Below, one piece after another: positions 7,493 to 16,540 of a stretch of DNA of 64,000 nt. This DNA comes from Virgibacillus subterraneus (GTDB lineage Bacteria > Bacillota > Bacilli > Bacillales > Amphibacillaceae). Position numbers and translations under genes: made by a program. The first letter of the stretch is position 1, and the number at the start of each line of letters is the position of its first letter. The notes below the pieces were generated by a model, which was not told the DNA's origin, searched no databases, and was given only the letters and a program-made list of their open reading frames with translations. The stretch is from assembly GCF_900110695.1 (NCBI RefSeq), contig NZ_FOEH01000005.1, positions 1 to 64,000 on the forward strand, read 5' to 3'.

Positions 7493-8395
7493 ATGAAGAA
7501 AAATATGTCTATAATTGGCGTGCCGATGGATCTTGGACAAAGTCGGCGAGGTGTTGATATGGGGCCAAGCGCTATTCGATATGCAGGGGTTGTTGAAACA
7601 CTTGAAAATTTAAACTACAGCATTAATGATTTGGGTGATGTACCAGTTTCCCGCCCCGACAGCAAATTTGAGAGACAGGAAGATAATTTGCGTAATTTGC
7701 AACAGGTGGCTGATGCAAATCAGAAACTTGCAGAAATGGTCGACAAGGAAATTAACGGTAATCATTTCCCATTAGTATTGGGTGGTGACCATAGTATTGC
7801 AATTGGAAGCCTAGCTGGTATTGCGAAACACTATGAAAATTTAGGTGTGATTTGGTATGACGCACATGGTGATTTGAATTCTGGTGATACATCACCTTCT
7901 GGGAATATACATGGAATGCCACTTGCGGTAAGTTTGGGCATTGGGAATGAAAAGCTAACGAACATACTTGGCTACCAGCCGAAAATTAAGCCTGAGAATA
8001 TCGTGATCATAGGTGCTCGTTCACTTGATCCGGGAGAAAAGGATTTGATTAAAGAAAGCGGCATTAACGTATATTCCATGCATGAAGTAGACCGGTTGGG
8101 GATGCCAGCTGTAATGAGTCAGGCAATAGATTACTTAAAGAATCGTACAGATGGAGTTCATTTAAGTCTGGACTTGGACGGATTGGATCCAGAGGAAGCT
8201 CCTGGTGTTGGAACGCCGGTAATTGGCGGTTTATCCTATCGTGAAAGCCATTTAGCAATGGAAATGCTTGCAGAGTCCAATATCCTTACATCAGCAGAAT
8301 TTGTTGAAGTAAATCCGATTTTGGACCACAAGAATAAAACGGCAACTGTAGCTGTTGGGTTGATAGGTTCACTGTTTGGTGAAAAGTTGAAGTAA
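7493..8395 (+). CDS. rocF: Arginase
   Basis: Hydrolyses L-arginine to ornithine and urea. A 300-residue ureohydrolase. Mn-binding motifs are GGDHSIAIG near residue 97, YDAHGDLN near 122, the loop [12 protein letters not shown] near 135 and [19 protein letters not shown] near 224. The length and the '[10 protein letters not shown]' loop identify arginase rather than agmatinase or formiminoglutamase. It has an excellent RBS (GAGGAGG) 7 nt before the ATG and stands as a single gene between two terminators. In several Bacillaceae rocF lies just ahead of the sigW block, as here. No ArgR/AhrC site was identified. Confidence 0.93.
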   Translation: MKKNMSIIGVPMDLGQSRRGVDMGPSAIRYAGVVETLENLNYSINDLGDVPVSRPDSKFERQEDNLRNLQQVADANQKLAEMVDKEINGNHFPLVLGGDHSIAIGSLAGIAKHYENLGVIWYDAHGDLNSGDTSPSGNIHGMPLAVSLGIGNEKLTNILGYQPKIKPENIVIIGARSLDPGEKDLIKESGINVYSMHEVDRLGMPAVMSQAIDYLKNRTDGVHLSLDLDGLDPEEAPGVGTPVIGGLSYRESHLAMEMLAESNILTSAEFVEVNPILDHKNKTATVAVGLIGSLFGEKLK

Positions 8396-8420
8396 GTAGT
8401 TTTGAAGTAAAAAGTGAATT

Positions 8421-8456
8421 GAGCATCGAATTGAAAGTAATTTGATGCTCTTTTTG
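8421..8456 (+). terminator. Terminator after arginase
   Basis: Imperfect stem gagcatcgaatt/aatttgatgctc followed by TTTTT. Confidence 0.75.
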
Positions 8457-8514
8457 TGTTCTACAAAGCATCAAATTCGTGTTGTATTGATTAGGGCGGA
8501 CTTCTTAAGGTCTT

Positions 8515-9174
8515 TTAAAATACTGCTATTAACGCGATAATAATTATCCCTATGTCAGCAATTATATGAACCAGCCATGAGTTATAAATATTACTGGAGT
8601 TTTCATTGAGCCAGTTAAACACTAAACCTATCGTAAACAGCCCAATTAGTGCTAACAGGAATAATCCGATGTTAAACCAGGTAAGAAATATTGCTGTATG
8701 GTAGATCGCAAACAAAAACGATGAATATATATAGGCAAATAGCCGATGTTTCTGCTGTAAATTTTTAAAAATAAATCCTCTGAAAAAAATCTCCTCTAAG
8801 AATGAATTGCCGAATATAATATATATACTAATAAATAAAAAAGTATCTCCAGTAATGTTTTTCTGTGCCAGGTTTTCACTAATTTGAGCGAAGTCGATAT
8901 GATCTTTTAAAACAAAATATGTCCCTATTAGAATGAGGGAAGCCCCAATTCCCAAACTGACACTTATTTTCAATCGCTTGGTGTCGATTCTTCGTGTCGT
9001 AAAGTAGGTGGTTTTGCTTTTGGTTATGTAATGAAAAATAAATAGTACCAGGAAGAAAATTATTACCTTTGCTATTGTTTTATATAGATACTCGAAAGAG
9101 AGAATTTGCTCAATGATAAACAATATTGCGATCGATAACGAACTGTATAATACAATTAAGTATTTATGGGTCAT
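8515..9174 (-). CDS. CPBP-family intramembrane glutamic protease
   Basis: A 219-residue protein with about six hydrophobic helices. The three CAAX-protease/bacteriocin-processing motifs are visible in order: EEIFFRGFIF (EExxxR) near residue 128, FAIYH (FxxxH) near 158 and VHIIAD (HxxxD) near 203. These Glu and His residues form the catalytic site in the membrane. Substrates are unknown; relatives act in prenyl-protein processing, bacteriocin immunity or regulated proteolysis. It is a single minus-strand gene, divergent from the sigW operon. Confidence 0.85.
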   Translation of the reverse strand: MTHKYLIVLYSSLSIAILFIIEQILSFEYLYKTIAKVIIFFLVLFIFHYITKSKTTYFTTRRIDTKRLKISVSLGIGASLILIGTYFVLKDHIDFAQISENLAQKNITGDTFLFISIYIIFGNSFLEEIFFRGFIFKNLQQKHRLFAYIYSSFLFAIYHTAIFLTWFNIGLFLLALIGLFTIGLVFNWLNENSSNIYNSWLVHIIADIGIIIIALIAVF

Positions 9175-9522
9175 AGAAACACCTGCTATAGAGTTTCTTC
9201 TATTGTAACATTTTAGCAGAAAAAAAAGACATCCATTTTTGCATGTCTTTTTACCCTATATCTCTCTATTTTTGGCATGTTTAATAAGTAATTAAGTTAC
9301 TATGGTATTCATTTAGAAGTATGTCTTATTTTCTGCTGGGTTGAATTACGAATTCAGAGGTCAATCCATAGGTGTTGCTTAAAGAAATTAAGGTATCACG
9401 ACAATCCTCAATCTTTTCTAACAATATTGAATTATTTTCCACAAAACTGGTCTCCAATCTAGTATAATGTAGTATGAATTTACCAATTTAATATAATTAT
9501 AAACAACTTTTAGAAAAGTTTT
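9175..9522. other. Intergenic region between CPBP protease and sigW
   Basis: About 350 bp upstream of both divergent genes. It contains one hairpin with arms aaaaagacat/atgtcttttt (9223-9252), terminator-like on either strand, although no gene ends here. No open reading frame of interest is seen. The sigW promoter begins at its right edge. Confidence 0.5.
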
Positions 9523-9549
9523 TGAAACCTTACACGATGTTGTTTCGTA
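9523..9549 (+). promoter_or_regulatory. SigW-type autoregulatory promoter of sigW
   Basis: TGAAAC (9523-9528) and CGTA (9546-9549) match the ECF sigma-W consensus TGAAAC-N16/17-CGTA with a 17-bp spacer. It lies 36 bp before the sigW ATG. In B. subtilis sigW drives its own operon through such a promoter. Confidence 0.8.
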
Positions 9550-9584
9550 TTTAAAATACCGCATAGTAAGCGGAGGTACTAATA

Positions 9585-10148
9585 ATGAACTTAATAATAA
9601 AAGAGAAAATAAAACAGGTTAAAAGAGGGGATCAGTCCGCCTACGAAGATGTTGTTTCATTTTACCAAAATAAAATTTACCAACATGTTTATCGGATGCT
9701 TGGAAACCAGCATGAGGCGGAGGATATTGCCCAGGAATCGTTTATTAGGGCATATATTAATATACACTCATTTGACGATCGACGTAAGTTCTCGACGTGG
9801 CTATACCGAATCGCCACTAATTTAACAATCGACCGGATACGAAAGCGTAAGCCGGATTACTATCTCGATGCTGAAATAAAAGGGACAGAAGGATTGGATA
9901 TGTATTCACGGCTTGCGACTGATGAACCGGCACCTGAAGAAGAAGTAGAAAGAATGGAATTACAAAACTATATTCATCACGAAATATCTACACTTCCACC
10001 CAAATATAGAGGTGTTATTATTCTTAGGTATTTAGAGGAGTTTTCACTCCAGGAGATTAGTGAAATTCTGGATATCCCTCTAGGAACAGTGAAAACTCGA
10101 ATCCATAGGGGCCGTGAAGCACTAAGGAAAAAGCTTCGTCATGTGTAA
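9585..10148 (+). CDS. sigW: ECF RNA polymerase sigma factor SigW
   Basis: Directs RNA polymerase to envelope-stress and antimicrobial-detoxification genes. The 187-residue length equals that of B. subtilis SigW. Region 2 (residues ~25-90: GNQHEAEDIAQESFIRAY, then FSTWLYRIATNLTIDRIRKRKPDYYLD) and region 4 (~130-185: LPPKYRGVIILRYLEEFSLQEISEILDIPLGTVKTRIHRGREALRKKL) are both clear. RBS GCGGAGG lies before the ATG. Six bases later the anti-sigma gene region starts. The upstream SigW-type promoter indicates positive autoregulation. Confidence 0.95.
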   Translation: MNLIIKEKIKQVKRGDQSAYEDVVSFYQNKIYQHVYRMLGNQHEAEDIAQESFIRAYINIHSFDDRRKFSTWLYRIATNLTIDRIRKRKPDYYLDAEIKGTEGLDMYSRLATDEPAPEEEVERMELQNYIHHEISTLPPKYRGVIILRYLEEFSLQEISEILDIPLGTVKTRIHRGREALRKKLRHV

Positions 10149-10163
10149 AGGAGTGTGATCAAC

Positions 10164-10817
10164 TTGAACTGTAATGAAGAAATTATCGAGTTTATGCATA
10201 AGTATTTAGATGGTGATTTAACCAAACAAGAAGAAACGAATTTGCGCCGCCATTTGGAAGAGTGTGAGGCTTGCCAAAAACACTTTCATGAATTGAAGCG
10301 TACGATCACACTTATTCAGAGTGCCGAGCATATTTCTGCTCCAGCAGATTTTACAACTAATGTGATGAAAAAATTACCGACAGAAAAGAAACATGTAAGG
10401 TATAAGCGCTGGTTTAGGGCGCATCCGATTATTACATCGGCAGCAATATTCTTCATCTTTATGTTTAGTGGTATTTTCTCAGCTTGGAATCAGGAAAGTG
10501 AATTGGTTGTTTCCAAACAGGAAAACCTGATTATTCAAGGTGATACTGTTATTGTTCCGGAAGGGGTTACAGTATCGGGTGACCTATTAGTTAAAAATGG
10601 TAATCTGAGGATAGATGGAACTGTAGATGGCAATGTTACATTGATAAATAGTGAACTTGTGGATGACTCGATTGAAGGATCTGGTCTTATGGCATCTGCT
10701 GGTGAAGTAAACGGAGAGCTAAAAGAGGTAGATCGAATATTTGAATGGATCTGGTTCCACTTGAAGGATATGGTTGAAAGTATTTTCTCATTGGGACTAG
10801 TTTCGAATATGCATTAG
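10164..10817 (+). CDS. rsiW: Anti-sigma-W factor RsiW
   Basis: A membrane-anchored anti-sigma factor that holds SigW inactive until it is cut by regulated proteolysis. The N-terminal zinc-binding anti-sigma domain has RRHLEECEACQKHF (HxxxCxxC) near residues 29-42. One transmembrane helix (HPIITSAAIFFIFMFSGIFSAW) is near 88-108, and the remainder is extracytoplasmic. Start choice: TTG at 10164 lies 10 nt after AAAGGAG; the in-frame GTG at 10155 is only 1-2 nt from it and is unlikely. It is co-transcribed with sigW and ends in a terminator. Confidence 0.92.
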   Translation: MNCNEEIIEFMHKYLDGDLTKQEETNLRRHLEECEACQKHFHELKRTITLIQSAEHISAPADFTTNVMKKLPTEKKHVRYKRWFRAHPIITSAAIFFIFMFSGIFSAWNQESELVVSKQENLIIQGDTVIVPEGVTVSGDLLVKNGNLRIDGTVDGNVTLINSELVDDSIEGSGLMASAGEVNGELKEVDRIFEWIWFHLKDMVESIFSLGLVSNMH

Positions 10818-10833
10818 AATAAAGGCCGAAGAA

Positions 10834-10858
10834 ACCTGGTATAAAATCCGGGTTTTTT
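10834..10858 (+). terminator. Terminator after rsiW
   Basis: Short stem aaacctgg/ccgggttt followed by seven T. Separates sigW-rsiW from cdaA-cdaR. Confidence 0.8.
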
Positions 10859-10962
10859 TGTGCTTGCAATATAACATGGTACAATACAAAATATGATATA
10901 ATGGATATACTATTATTACATTTAGATAGGAAGGAACCATATGTGCGGAAGGAAGTGTGAAC

Positions 10963-11784
10963 ATGCTTGATGGGGGATTTGATTTTTTAAACCTGTTGAG
11001 AATCGTCATAGATATTGCTCTCGTCTGGTATGTTTTATATAAATTAATCATGTTAATTCGAGGTACGAAGGCAATTCAGCTTTTAAAGGGAATTGTTGTC
11101 GTATTGGCCGTTTGGTTGTTAAGCATCGCATTTGATCTACATACGATTCAATATATTACAAACCAGGCAATTGACTGGGGTTTTGTTGTCATAATTATAT
11201 TATTCCAGCCAGAGCTTAGAAGGGCATTAGAGCAGCTGGGCCGGGGAAATATGTTTTCCAGAGGGTCAAAATCAGAGGAAGAAATTTTGGAACAAAAAAT
11301 TGAAGCAATTGTTCAATCAAGTACTTATATGGCCAAGCGCCGTATTGGTGCCTTGATTTCAATCGAGCGTGAGACTGGCATTGGCGACTATGCTGAAACT
11401 GGTATTCCAATTAACGGTAATCTCACACATCAACTGCTAACGAATATTTTTACACCTAACACACCATTGCATGATGGGGCGGTAATTATTAAGGATGAGG
11501 AAATTATGGCTGCGGCCTGTTATTTACCGCTATCTGAAAGTCCGTTCATTTCAAAAGAATTGGGGACGAGACACCGTGCTGCAATGGGTATTAGTGAAGT
11601 AACGGATGCAATTACAATAGTTGTATCAGAAGAAACCGGAAACATATCATGTACGAAAAACGGCGAATTAAAGCGCGAATTGGACCGCGAGGGTTTACGT
11701 AAATACCTTCGTGATAATTTGCCATTATCATTAAGAGCCCCTGAATCTAAGACACGAAATCAGAGGGGGAAAGAAAATGGATAA
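10963..11784 (+). CDS. cdaA: Diadenylate cyclase CdaA
   Basis: Makes the second messenger c-di-AMP from two ATP at the membrane. The product has three N-terminal helices (residues ~8-80), then the DAC domain with the catalytic DGA (171-173, TPLHDGAVI) and RHR (203-205, GTRHRAAMG) motifs. 'IIILFQPELRRALEQLGRG' joins the two. Start: ATG at 10963 sits 10 nt after GGAAGG; an in-frame GTG two codons upstream is an alternative. It overlaps cdaR by 8 bp, as in the conserved cdaA-cdaR-glmM operon that links c-di-AMP to cell-wall precursor supply and osmotic control. Confidence 0.95.
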   Translation: MLDGGFDFLNLLRIVIDIALVWYVLYKLIMLIRGTKAIQLLKGIVVVLAVWLLSIAFDLHTIQYITNQAIDWGFVVIIILFQPELRRALEQLGRGNMFSRGSKSEEEILEQKIEAIVQSSTYMAKRRIGALISIERETGIGDYAETGIPINGNLTHQLLTNIFTPNTPLHDGAVIIKDEEIMAAACYLPLSESPFISKELGTRHRAAMGISEVTDAITIVVSEETGNISCTKNGELKRELDREGLRKYLRDNLPLSLRAPESKTRNQRGKENG

Positions 11785-13000
11785 TTGGTTTAAAAGTCGA
11801 TGGTTTGTCCGTGGTATTTCACTATTTTTTGCAATAGTCCTGTATGTCTTTGTGCAAGTGGAGATAGGGCAATATCAAAACGATTCACGAATTCCAAATA
11901 ACAATGAAGGAATTCAGACGATTGAGAATGTCCCAGTAAATATACGAATTGATGAAGATAATTATGTAGTAAGTGGTGTACCGGAAGTGGCTACGGTTTC
12001 GTTAGAAGGTCCAACAGGTACAACGACAGCTGCAGCAAGACAGCAGAATTTTGACGTGTTTGTCGACCTGCAAAATCTTGAAGAAGGTACACATACAGTT
12101 GAGATGCAGCATAGTGGTGTTCCAGATGAGCTTACAGTATATATAGAGCCAAAAACAATTGAAGTAATAATTGAAGAGAGAGCATCAGAACAGTTTGATG
12201 TCGCAGTTGACTTTATTAATACCGAACAACTTCCAGAGGGATTTGAAGTAGGAGAATCAGAAGTAAACCCGCAAACCGTGACAATTACAAGCTCAAGTGA
12301 TGTTATTAGCAAAATAGCAATTGTTAAAGTATTTGTGGATGTTGCGGAACTTGAGGAAAATATTGATAATCGGGAAGTTCCAGTTAATGTATATGATGCC
12401 AGTGGGAATGAGCTGAATGTTAGAGTCGAACCCGAGAGTATAGCTGTTTCTGCTGAAATTCAAAATCCGAGTAAGACAGTTCCAGTAACCCTGTCGACAA
12501 CCGGAGAACTGCCTGAAGGGTATTCATTGTCCTCCATATCTGCTAATGTAGATGAGGCAGAAATATTCGCAACAAGTGATGTTTTACAAGGTATAGAAGA
12601 AGTTTCAACAGAAGATATTGATTTGTCAGAGATAGACGAGTCTGGCACGATTAATGTTGGACTAGCATTGCCAAATGGTGCCAATGCACCAGAAACAGAG
12701 CAAGTTGAGGTTACAATTGAACTTGAGCAGACGAAAACTGTTGAGGATGTTCCGATAGATGTGGAAAATCTTGAGGAAGGACAAGAAGTTTCGTTTGTTG
12801 AACCTGCAGAACCGGTTATGAATATAACTGTTGTAGGTAACCAAAGTGATGTTAGTCAACTTACAGCAGAGGATTTTCAGGTAACAGTGGATGCCGGAGG
12901 ACTAGAGAGTGGGGAGCATCAGCTTCCGGTAACAGTTGAAGGTCCTGAGAATAGTGAAGTAGATGGCCAGTTTGGTCAAGTTACAATAGAAATTACATGA
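11777..13000 (+). CDS. cdaR: CdaA regulatory protein CdaR (YbbR domains)
   Basis: An extracytoplasmic partner that modulates CdaA. The 407-residue product has one N-terminal membrane anchor (residues ~8-26, FVRGISLFFAIVLYVFVQV) and then four tandem YbbR-like beta-rich repeats, marked by recurring 'V.VS…P…VSLEGP', 'P.TVTITSS' and 'VNITVVG' type segments. It is strongly acidic and serine/threonine-rich, which fits an exported domain in a salt-tolerant organism. Its start lies inside the end of cdaA, so translation is coupled. glmM follows after a 117-bp gap. Confidence 0.92.
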   Translation: MDNWFKSRWFVRGISLFFAIVLYVFVQVEIGQYQNDSRIPNNNEGIQTIENVPVNIRIDEDNYVVSGVPEVATVSLEGPTGTTTAAARQQNFDVFVDLQNLEEGTHTVEMQHSGVPDELTVYIEPKTIEVIIEERASEQFDVAVDFINTEQLPEGFEVGESEVNPQTVTITSSSDVISKIAIVKVFVDVAELEENIDNREVPVNVYDASGNELNVRVEPESIAVSAEIQNPSKTVPVTLSTTGELPEGYSLSSISANVDEAEIFATSDVLQGIEEVSTEDIDLSEIDESGTINVGLALPNGANAPETEQVEVTIELEQTKTVEDVPIDVENLEEGQEVSFVEPAEPVMNITVVGNQSDVSQLTAEDFQVTVDAGGLESGEHQLPVTVEGPENSEVDGQFGQVTIEIT

Positions 13001-13117
13001 TGATTTTATAGGATTGATAGGGATAGTGTTTTATGAAATGGATTAGGGAGTAATTAAGTGCTTTAAATCCACAATGCTCTCACAATTGGTTAAATGGATG
13101 TAAAGGAGAGATCCAAC

Positions 13118-14461
13118 ATGGGAAATTATTTTGGAACAGATGGTGTTAGAGGAGTAGCAAACACTGAATTAACACCAGAGCTGGCATTTAAATTAGGCCG
13201 CTTTGGCGGTTATGCATTAACAAGAGATATAAAGAAGCCGAAAATTCTAATTGGGCGCGATACACGAATCTCCGGACATATGCTAGAGGGTGCCCTTGTA
13301 GCAGGACTGCTTTCTATTGGTGCAGAGGTTATGCGCTTAGGAGTTATTTCTACGCCAGGTGTTGCCTATTTGACAAAAGCAACAAGTGCCGAAGCAGGAA
13401 TCATGATTTCTGCTTCACACAATCCGGTTGAGGATAATGGTATTAAGTTTTTTAGACCAGATGGCTTTAAGTTAACAGACGATCAAGAGAATGAAATCGA
13501 GCAATTAATGGAAGCTGAGGATAATCTGCCTCGCCCGGTTGGTGCTGATGTTGGACTAGTTAACGATTACTTTGAAGGCGGACAAAAATATCTTTCTTTC
13601 TTGAAAGGGACAATTGATAATGACTTTGATGATATGCAAATAGCGATAGATTGTGCACATGGATCAACATCCAGTTTAGCTACACATTTATTTGCAGATC
13701 TAGAAGCAGATATATTCTCTATTGGTTCTTCTCCAGACGGTTTGAATATCAATGATGGTGTTGGATCAACCCATCCAGAAACTTTGCAGGCATTTGTAAC
13801 TGAAAAGGGTGCCGATGTTGGGCTTGCCTTTGACGGTGATGGTGATCGCTTAATTGCAGTAGATGAAAAAGGAAACATTGTTGATGGTGATCAAATTATG
13901 TACATTTGCGGCAAGTACATGAATGAAAAAGGTGTACTGCGCCATGATACGGTTGTATCAACTGTTATGAGTAATATCGGCTTTTATAAAGCGTTAGAAG
14001 AAAATGGCATGCGCAGTGATAAAACGGCAGTCGGTGACCGTTATGTAATGAAGGAAATGGTTAGAGGTGGTTATAACCTTGGTGGTGAGCAGTCCGGACA
14101 TATTATCTTCCTTGATTATAATACAACAGGCGACGGCATGTTATCCGCGATCCAACTTATAAATGTTATGAAAGAAACCGGAAAGAAATTATCAGAGCTT
14201 GCAGATGAAATGGAAATTTATCCTCAAGTACTGAAAAATATCCGAGTGATCGATAAGAAGAGTGCACTAACAAATCCTAGAATCAATGAAGCAATCGAAG
14301 CAGTGGAAAAAGAAATGGACGGAGAAGGGCGAGTTCTTGTACGTCCATCTGGAACAGAACCGCTGGTACGTGTAATGGTGGAAGCACCAACGAAGGAAGC
14401 ATGTGAAAAATATGCTGATCAGGTTGTCACAGTGATTGATGACCTGCTTGGGATGAAATAA
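13118..14461 (+). CDS. glmM: Phosphoglucosamine mutase
   Basis: Interconverts glucosamine-6-phosphate and glucosamine-1-phosphate for UDP-GlcNAc and peptidoglycan synthesis. 447 residues. N-terminal [11 protein letters not shown], phosphoserine loop MISASHNP with active Ser100, metal-binding DGDGDR at 239-244, and C-terminal phosphate-binding [14 protein letters not shown]. The start is the ATG at 13118, 7 nt after AAAGGAGAG; an upstream in-frame ATG (MDVKERSN…) lacks an RBS. In B. subtilis glmS follows directly. Here about 6.7 kb of other DNA separates them. Confidence 0.95.
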   Translation: MGNYFGTDGVRGVANTELTPELAFKLGRFGGYALTRDIKKPKILIGRDTRISGHMLEGALVAGLLSIGAEVMRLGVISTPGVAYLTKATSAEAGIMISASHNPVEDNGIKFFRPDGFKLTDDQENEIEQLMEAEDNLPRPVGADVGLVNDYFEGGQKYLSFLKGTIDNDFDDMQIAIDCAHGSTSSLATHLFADLEADIFSIGSSPDGLNINDGVGSTHPETLQAFVTEKGADVGLAFDGDGDRLIAVDEKGNIVDGDQIMYICGKYMNEKGVLRHDTVVSTVMSNIGFYKALEENGMRSDKTAVGDRYVMKEMVRGGYNLGGEQSGHIIFLDYNTTGDGMLSAIQLINVMKETGKKLSELADEMEIYPQVLKNIRVIDKKSALTNPRINEAIEAVEKEMDGEGRVLVRPSGTEPLVRVMVEAPTKEACEKYADQVVTVIDDLLGMK

Positions 14462-14473
14462 TAGACTGTGATG

Positions 14474-14510
14474 GGCCATCAACTTGTATGCTAAGTTGAT
14501 GGTCATTTCT
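14474..14510 (+). terminator. Terminator after glmM
   Basis: Stem ggccatcaactt/aagttgatggtc with a 7-nt loop, followed by atttctt. Confidence 0.8.
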
Positions 14511-14828
14511 TATTAGGTATAAAAGGATTTTTGGTTAAATTACAGTGTAATTTGTACACCAATTTGTTAGCTAACAATAGCTAGTTTAATTCTCCAACTT
14601 GACTTACAAATTTATATACGAATTGGCATATTTAAACTTACAATATATTGGAAATTGTTTAGTTTTACTTGATTTTACAAGGTATTCTGGATATTCATGT
14701 TAAAATAAATAGAGATTGTGAAAGATTACACTAAGACTAACGCAGCAAAATAGTGTAAGAAGAGTTAATGATGAATTTTCCCACTGAAGGTTATCATTAA
14801 CAGTTAAAAATAAAGCAGAACAAGCATT

Positions 14829-14993
14829 AACCCTGAGATTCAAGTCTTAGCCGAAAGAAAAGTTGTACAGGATGGCAACATTATATCTCCTGTGGTGGAG
14901 TTTCTTCAGGAATTAATATGGCACTATATCTTGTTGAGCAAATCTCGGGGAATCTACTGCTGAAAGAACTGCTAAAACTATCGAATTTATAAT
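14829..14993 (+). pseudogene. Remnant of a DJ-1/PfpI-family gene
   Basis: Two frames join to give NPEIQVLAERKVVQDGNIIS and then SCGGVSSGINMALYLVEQIS, ending near ERTAKTIEFI. This matches the C-terminal part of DJ-1/PfpI (GATase1-like) proteins: 'V.DGN.I(T/S)SGGVSAGIDMALYLVE'. The switch of frame near 14888 and the lack of any start or N-terminal half show it is broken. It sits in an otherwise gene-free stretch after glmM. The identification is by motif memory only. Confidence 0.6.
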
Positions 14994-15024
14994 ATAGATT
15001 GTTCATTAAAGGGGTCATTTTCTG

Positions 15025-15482
15025 AATACCGAAAGCATTAAAAGTGAGGAAGAATCGGTTTCCTTTATTGATAAGTTAAAGAATGATTTTGAGGCTAATA
15101 AAAATTACTGGGAATCCTATTCCTTGACGATTACTTTGAAGCAATTAAAGGTAAATATAAAGGAGACAAATTCCTTGCCATGTAATCGAAACTGGAGTTC
15201 TTTTGTCGAAATTTTAATAGCTGGGAAATTTTATGAGTAATTTTCTTATTGCGTTAACGAATCTGATTTGTTAATGCTGCTAAAAGAGAAACGGTTGAAT
15301 TTATAGAAGAATTCAAGATTAAACTAAATGAAACAAAAGAATTTTCAATTCTACTTGCTCTCTAAGATGATATTGATGCAATTGATTTGGAGATTGACTT
15401 TAAGGGAAATGTAGTTGAAGGAAATGAAAAAGTACCTTTTGAAATAGTTGGGGCATTAAGTTCTCTTGTTGCAAGCCCTTAA
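15025..15482 (+). pseudogene. Decayed coding stretch of unknown family
   Basis: Open frames interrupted by stops. The first part encodes about 71 residues (NTESIKSEEESVSFIDKLKND…) without a usable ATG. A second part, past a frame change, reads AAKRETVEFIEEFKIKLNET…SILLAL, stops, and continues in the same frame DDIDAIDLEIDFKGNVVEGNEK… to a final stop. Codon usage looks protein-like and the two parts are of similar composition. I do not recognise the family. It may be one former gene with several lesions, or chance. Confidence 0.35.
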
Positions 15483-15685
15483 ATTTTATTAATCAACAAA
15501 ATAAGCTAATAGATACTAATTCCTAATTACATTACCGGGTGCAAGAGCTGAACAAGGAGTTGAGTTTTTACGAAAATACCTTGTTTTACGAACGACGCAA
15601 TTTTATAAAAACAGAGATGCTTTTTAAAAGAATTTTTGTTAAAGTTGTATAAAGTTGATAAAAAATACTATGGAGGATTTAATTG

Positions 15686-16291
15686 ATGGAAATAAAACAA
15701 AAAGGGATTTATTTAATAGGTAGTGCCCTTGTTACAATAGGTTTGCTTGCTGGTTGTGGAAGTAGTGAGGAATCTGCTCCAGAAAAGGACAAGCCAGTAG
15801 AGGAACCAAAACAGCAACAAAAGGAAGAAACGGAACAACAAAAAGATAAACCCATTGCTTCAGAAGAATCAAAAAATGATAATGTAATTAAAATATCTGC
15901 GTTTGAGATGGGTTATACGCCACCTTCAGTTACTTTGGAAGAAGGTAAAGAATATACTTTAGTATTGAAAAATAACGGAAAAATCTTTCATGATTTAACT
16001 GCAAAAAAACTTGATGTAAAAATCACTCATATGGGAAAGATGCCTGACCATCCTGAAAAAATGTCTTTTTCAGATGAAATTGATAAAATTTTGGGTTTAA
16101 ACAAGGTTCATGCTAGTGGTAGTCACGATGATGGTCATGGTGAGGAGGAAAATTACATTCATATGAACGCCAGATCTGGTCAAACAGTTAAAATTAAGTT
16201 TATTCCTCAAGAAACAGGAGAATTCAAGTTCTTTTGTAGTGTTCCAGGACATGAAGAAGCTGGAATGCACGGAGGAATCGAAATTGAATAA
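15686..16291 (+). CDS. Cupredoxin-like lipoprotein
   Basis: An exported protein of 201 residues. A lipoprotein signal peptide ends in the lipobox LLAGC (Cys ~24), followed by a Lys/Glu/Gln-rich linker (residues ~27-70). The C-terminal domain is cupredoxin-like, with a likely His ligand in 'KIFHDLT' and the type 1 copper loop FFCSVPGHEEAGMHG (Cys-x4-His-x4-Met). It also has a His/Asp-rich insert 'HASGSHDDGHGEE'. It would be a membrane-tethered electron-transfer or copper-binding protein. ATG at 15686 is 9 nt after GGAGG. It stands alone before a terminator; no oxidase gene is adjacent. Confidence 0.82.
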   Translation: MEIKQKGIYLIGSALVTIGLLAGCGSSEESAPEKDKPVEEPKQQQKEETEQQKDKPIASEESKNDNVIKISAFEMGYTPPSVTLEEGKEYTLVLKNNGKIFHDLTAKKLDVKITHMGKMPDHPEKMSFSDEIDKILGLNKVHASGSHDDGHGEEENYIHMNARSGQTVKIKFIPQETGEFKFFCSVPGHEEAGMHGGIEIE

Positions 16292-16298
16292 TAAATAA

Positions 16299-16330
16299 CA
16301 ACAACCTCCAAAAATATGGAGGTTGTTGCT
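16299..16330 (+). terminator. Terminator after the cupredoxin gene
   Basis: Perfect 12-bp stem caacaacctcca/tggaggttgttg with a short A-rich loop. The T-tract after it is weak. Confidence 0.65.
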
Positions 16331-16540
16331 ATTTATAAAAGGCTTTTACATTCAGAAATATATGTTTTTCGTTATTTAGGTTTTTTTATATGTGATGTCT
16401 ATTCCAGAGTAATCATGAAAAACGAAAAAAGGAATAAACCACAAACGCACTATCTCCAATACGTAATTTAAGTTATAATTAATCTTACAAATGGAACTTT
16501 TCAAACATCTATAAAAAAAAGAAATAATTTTAGGGGGAAA

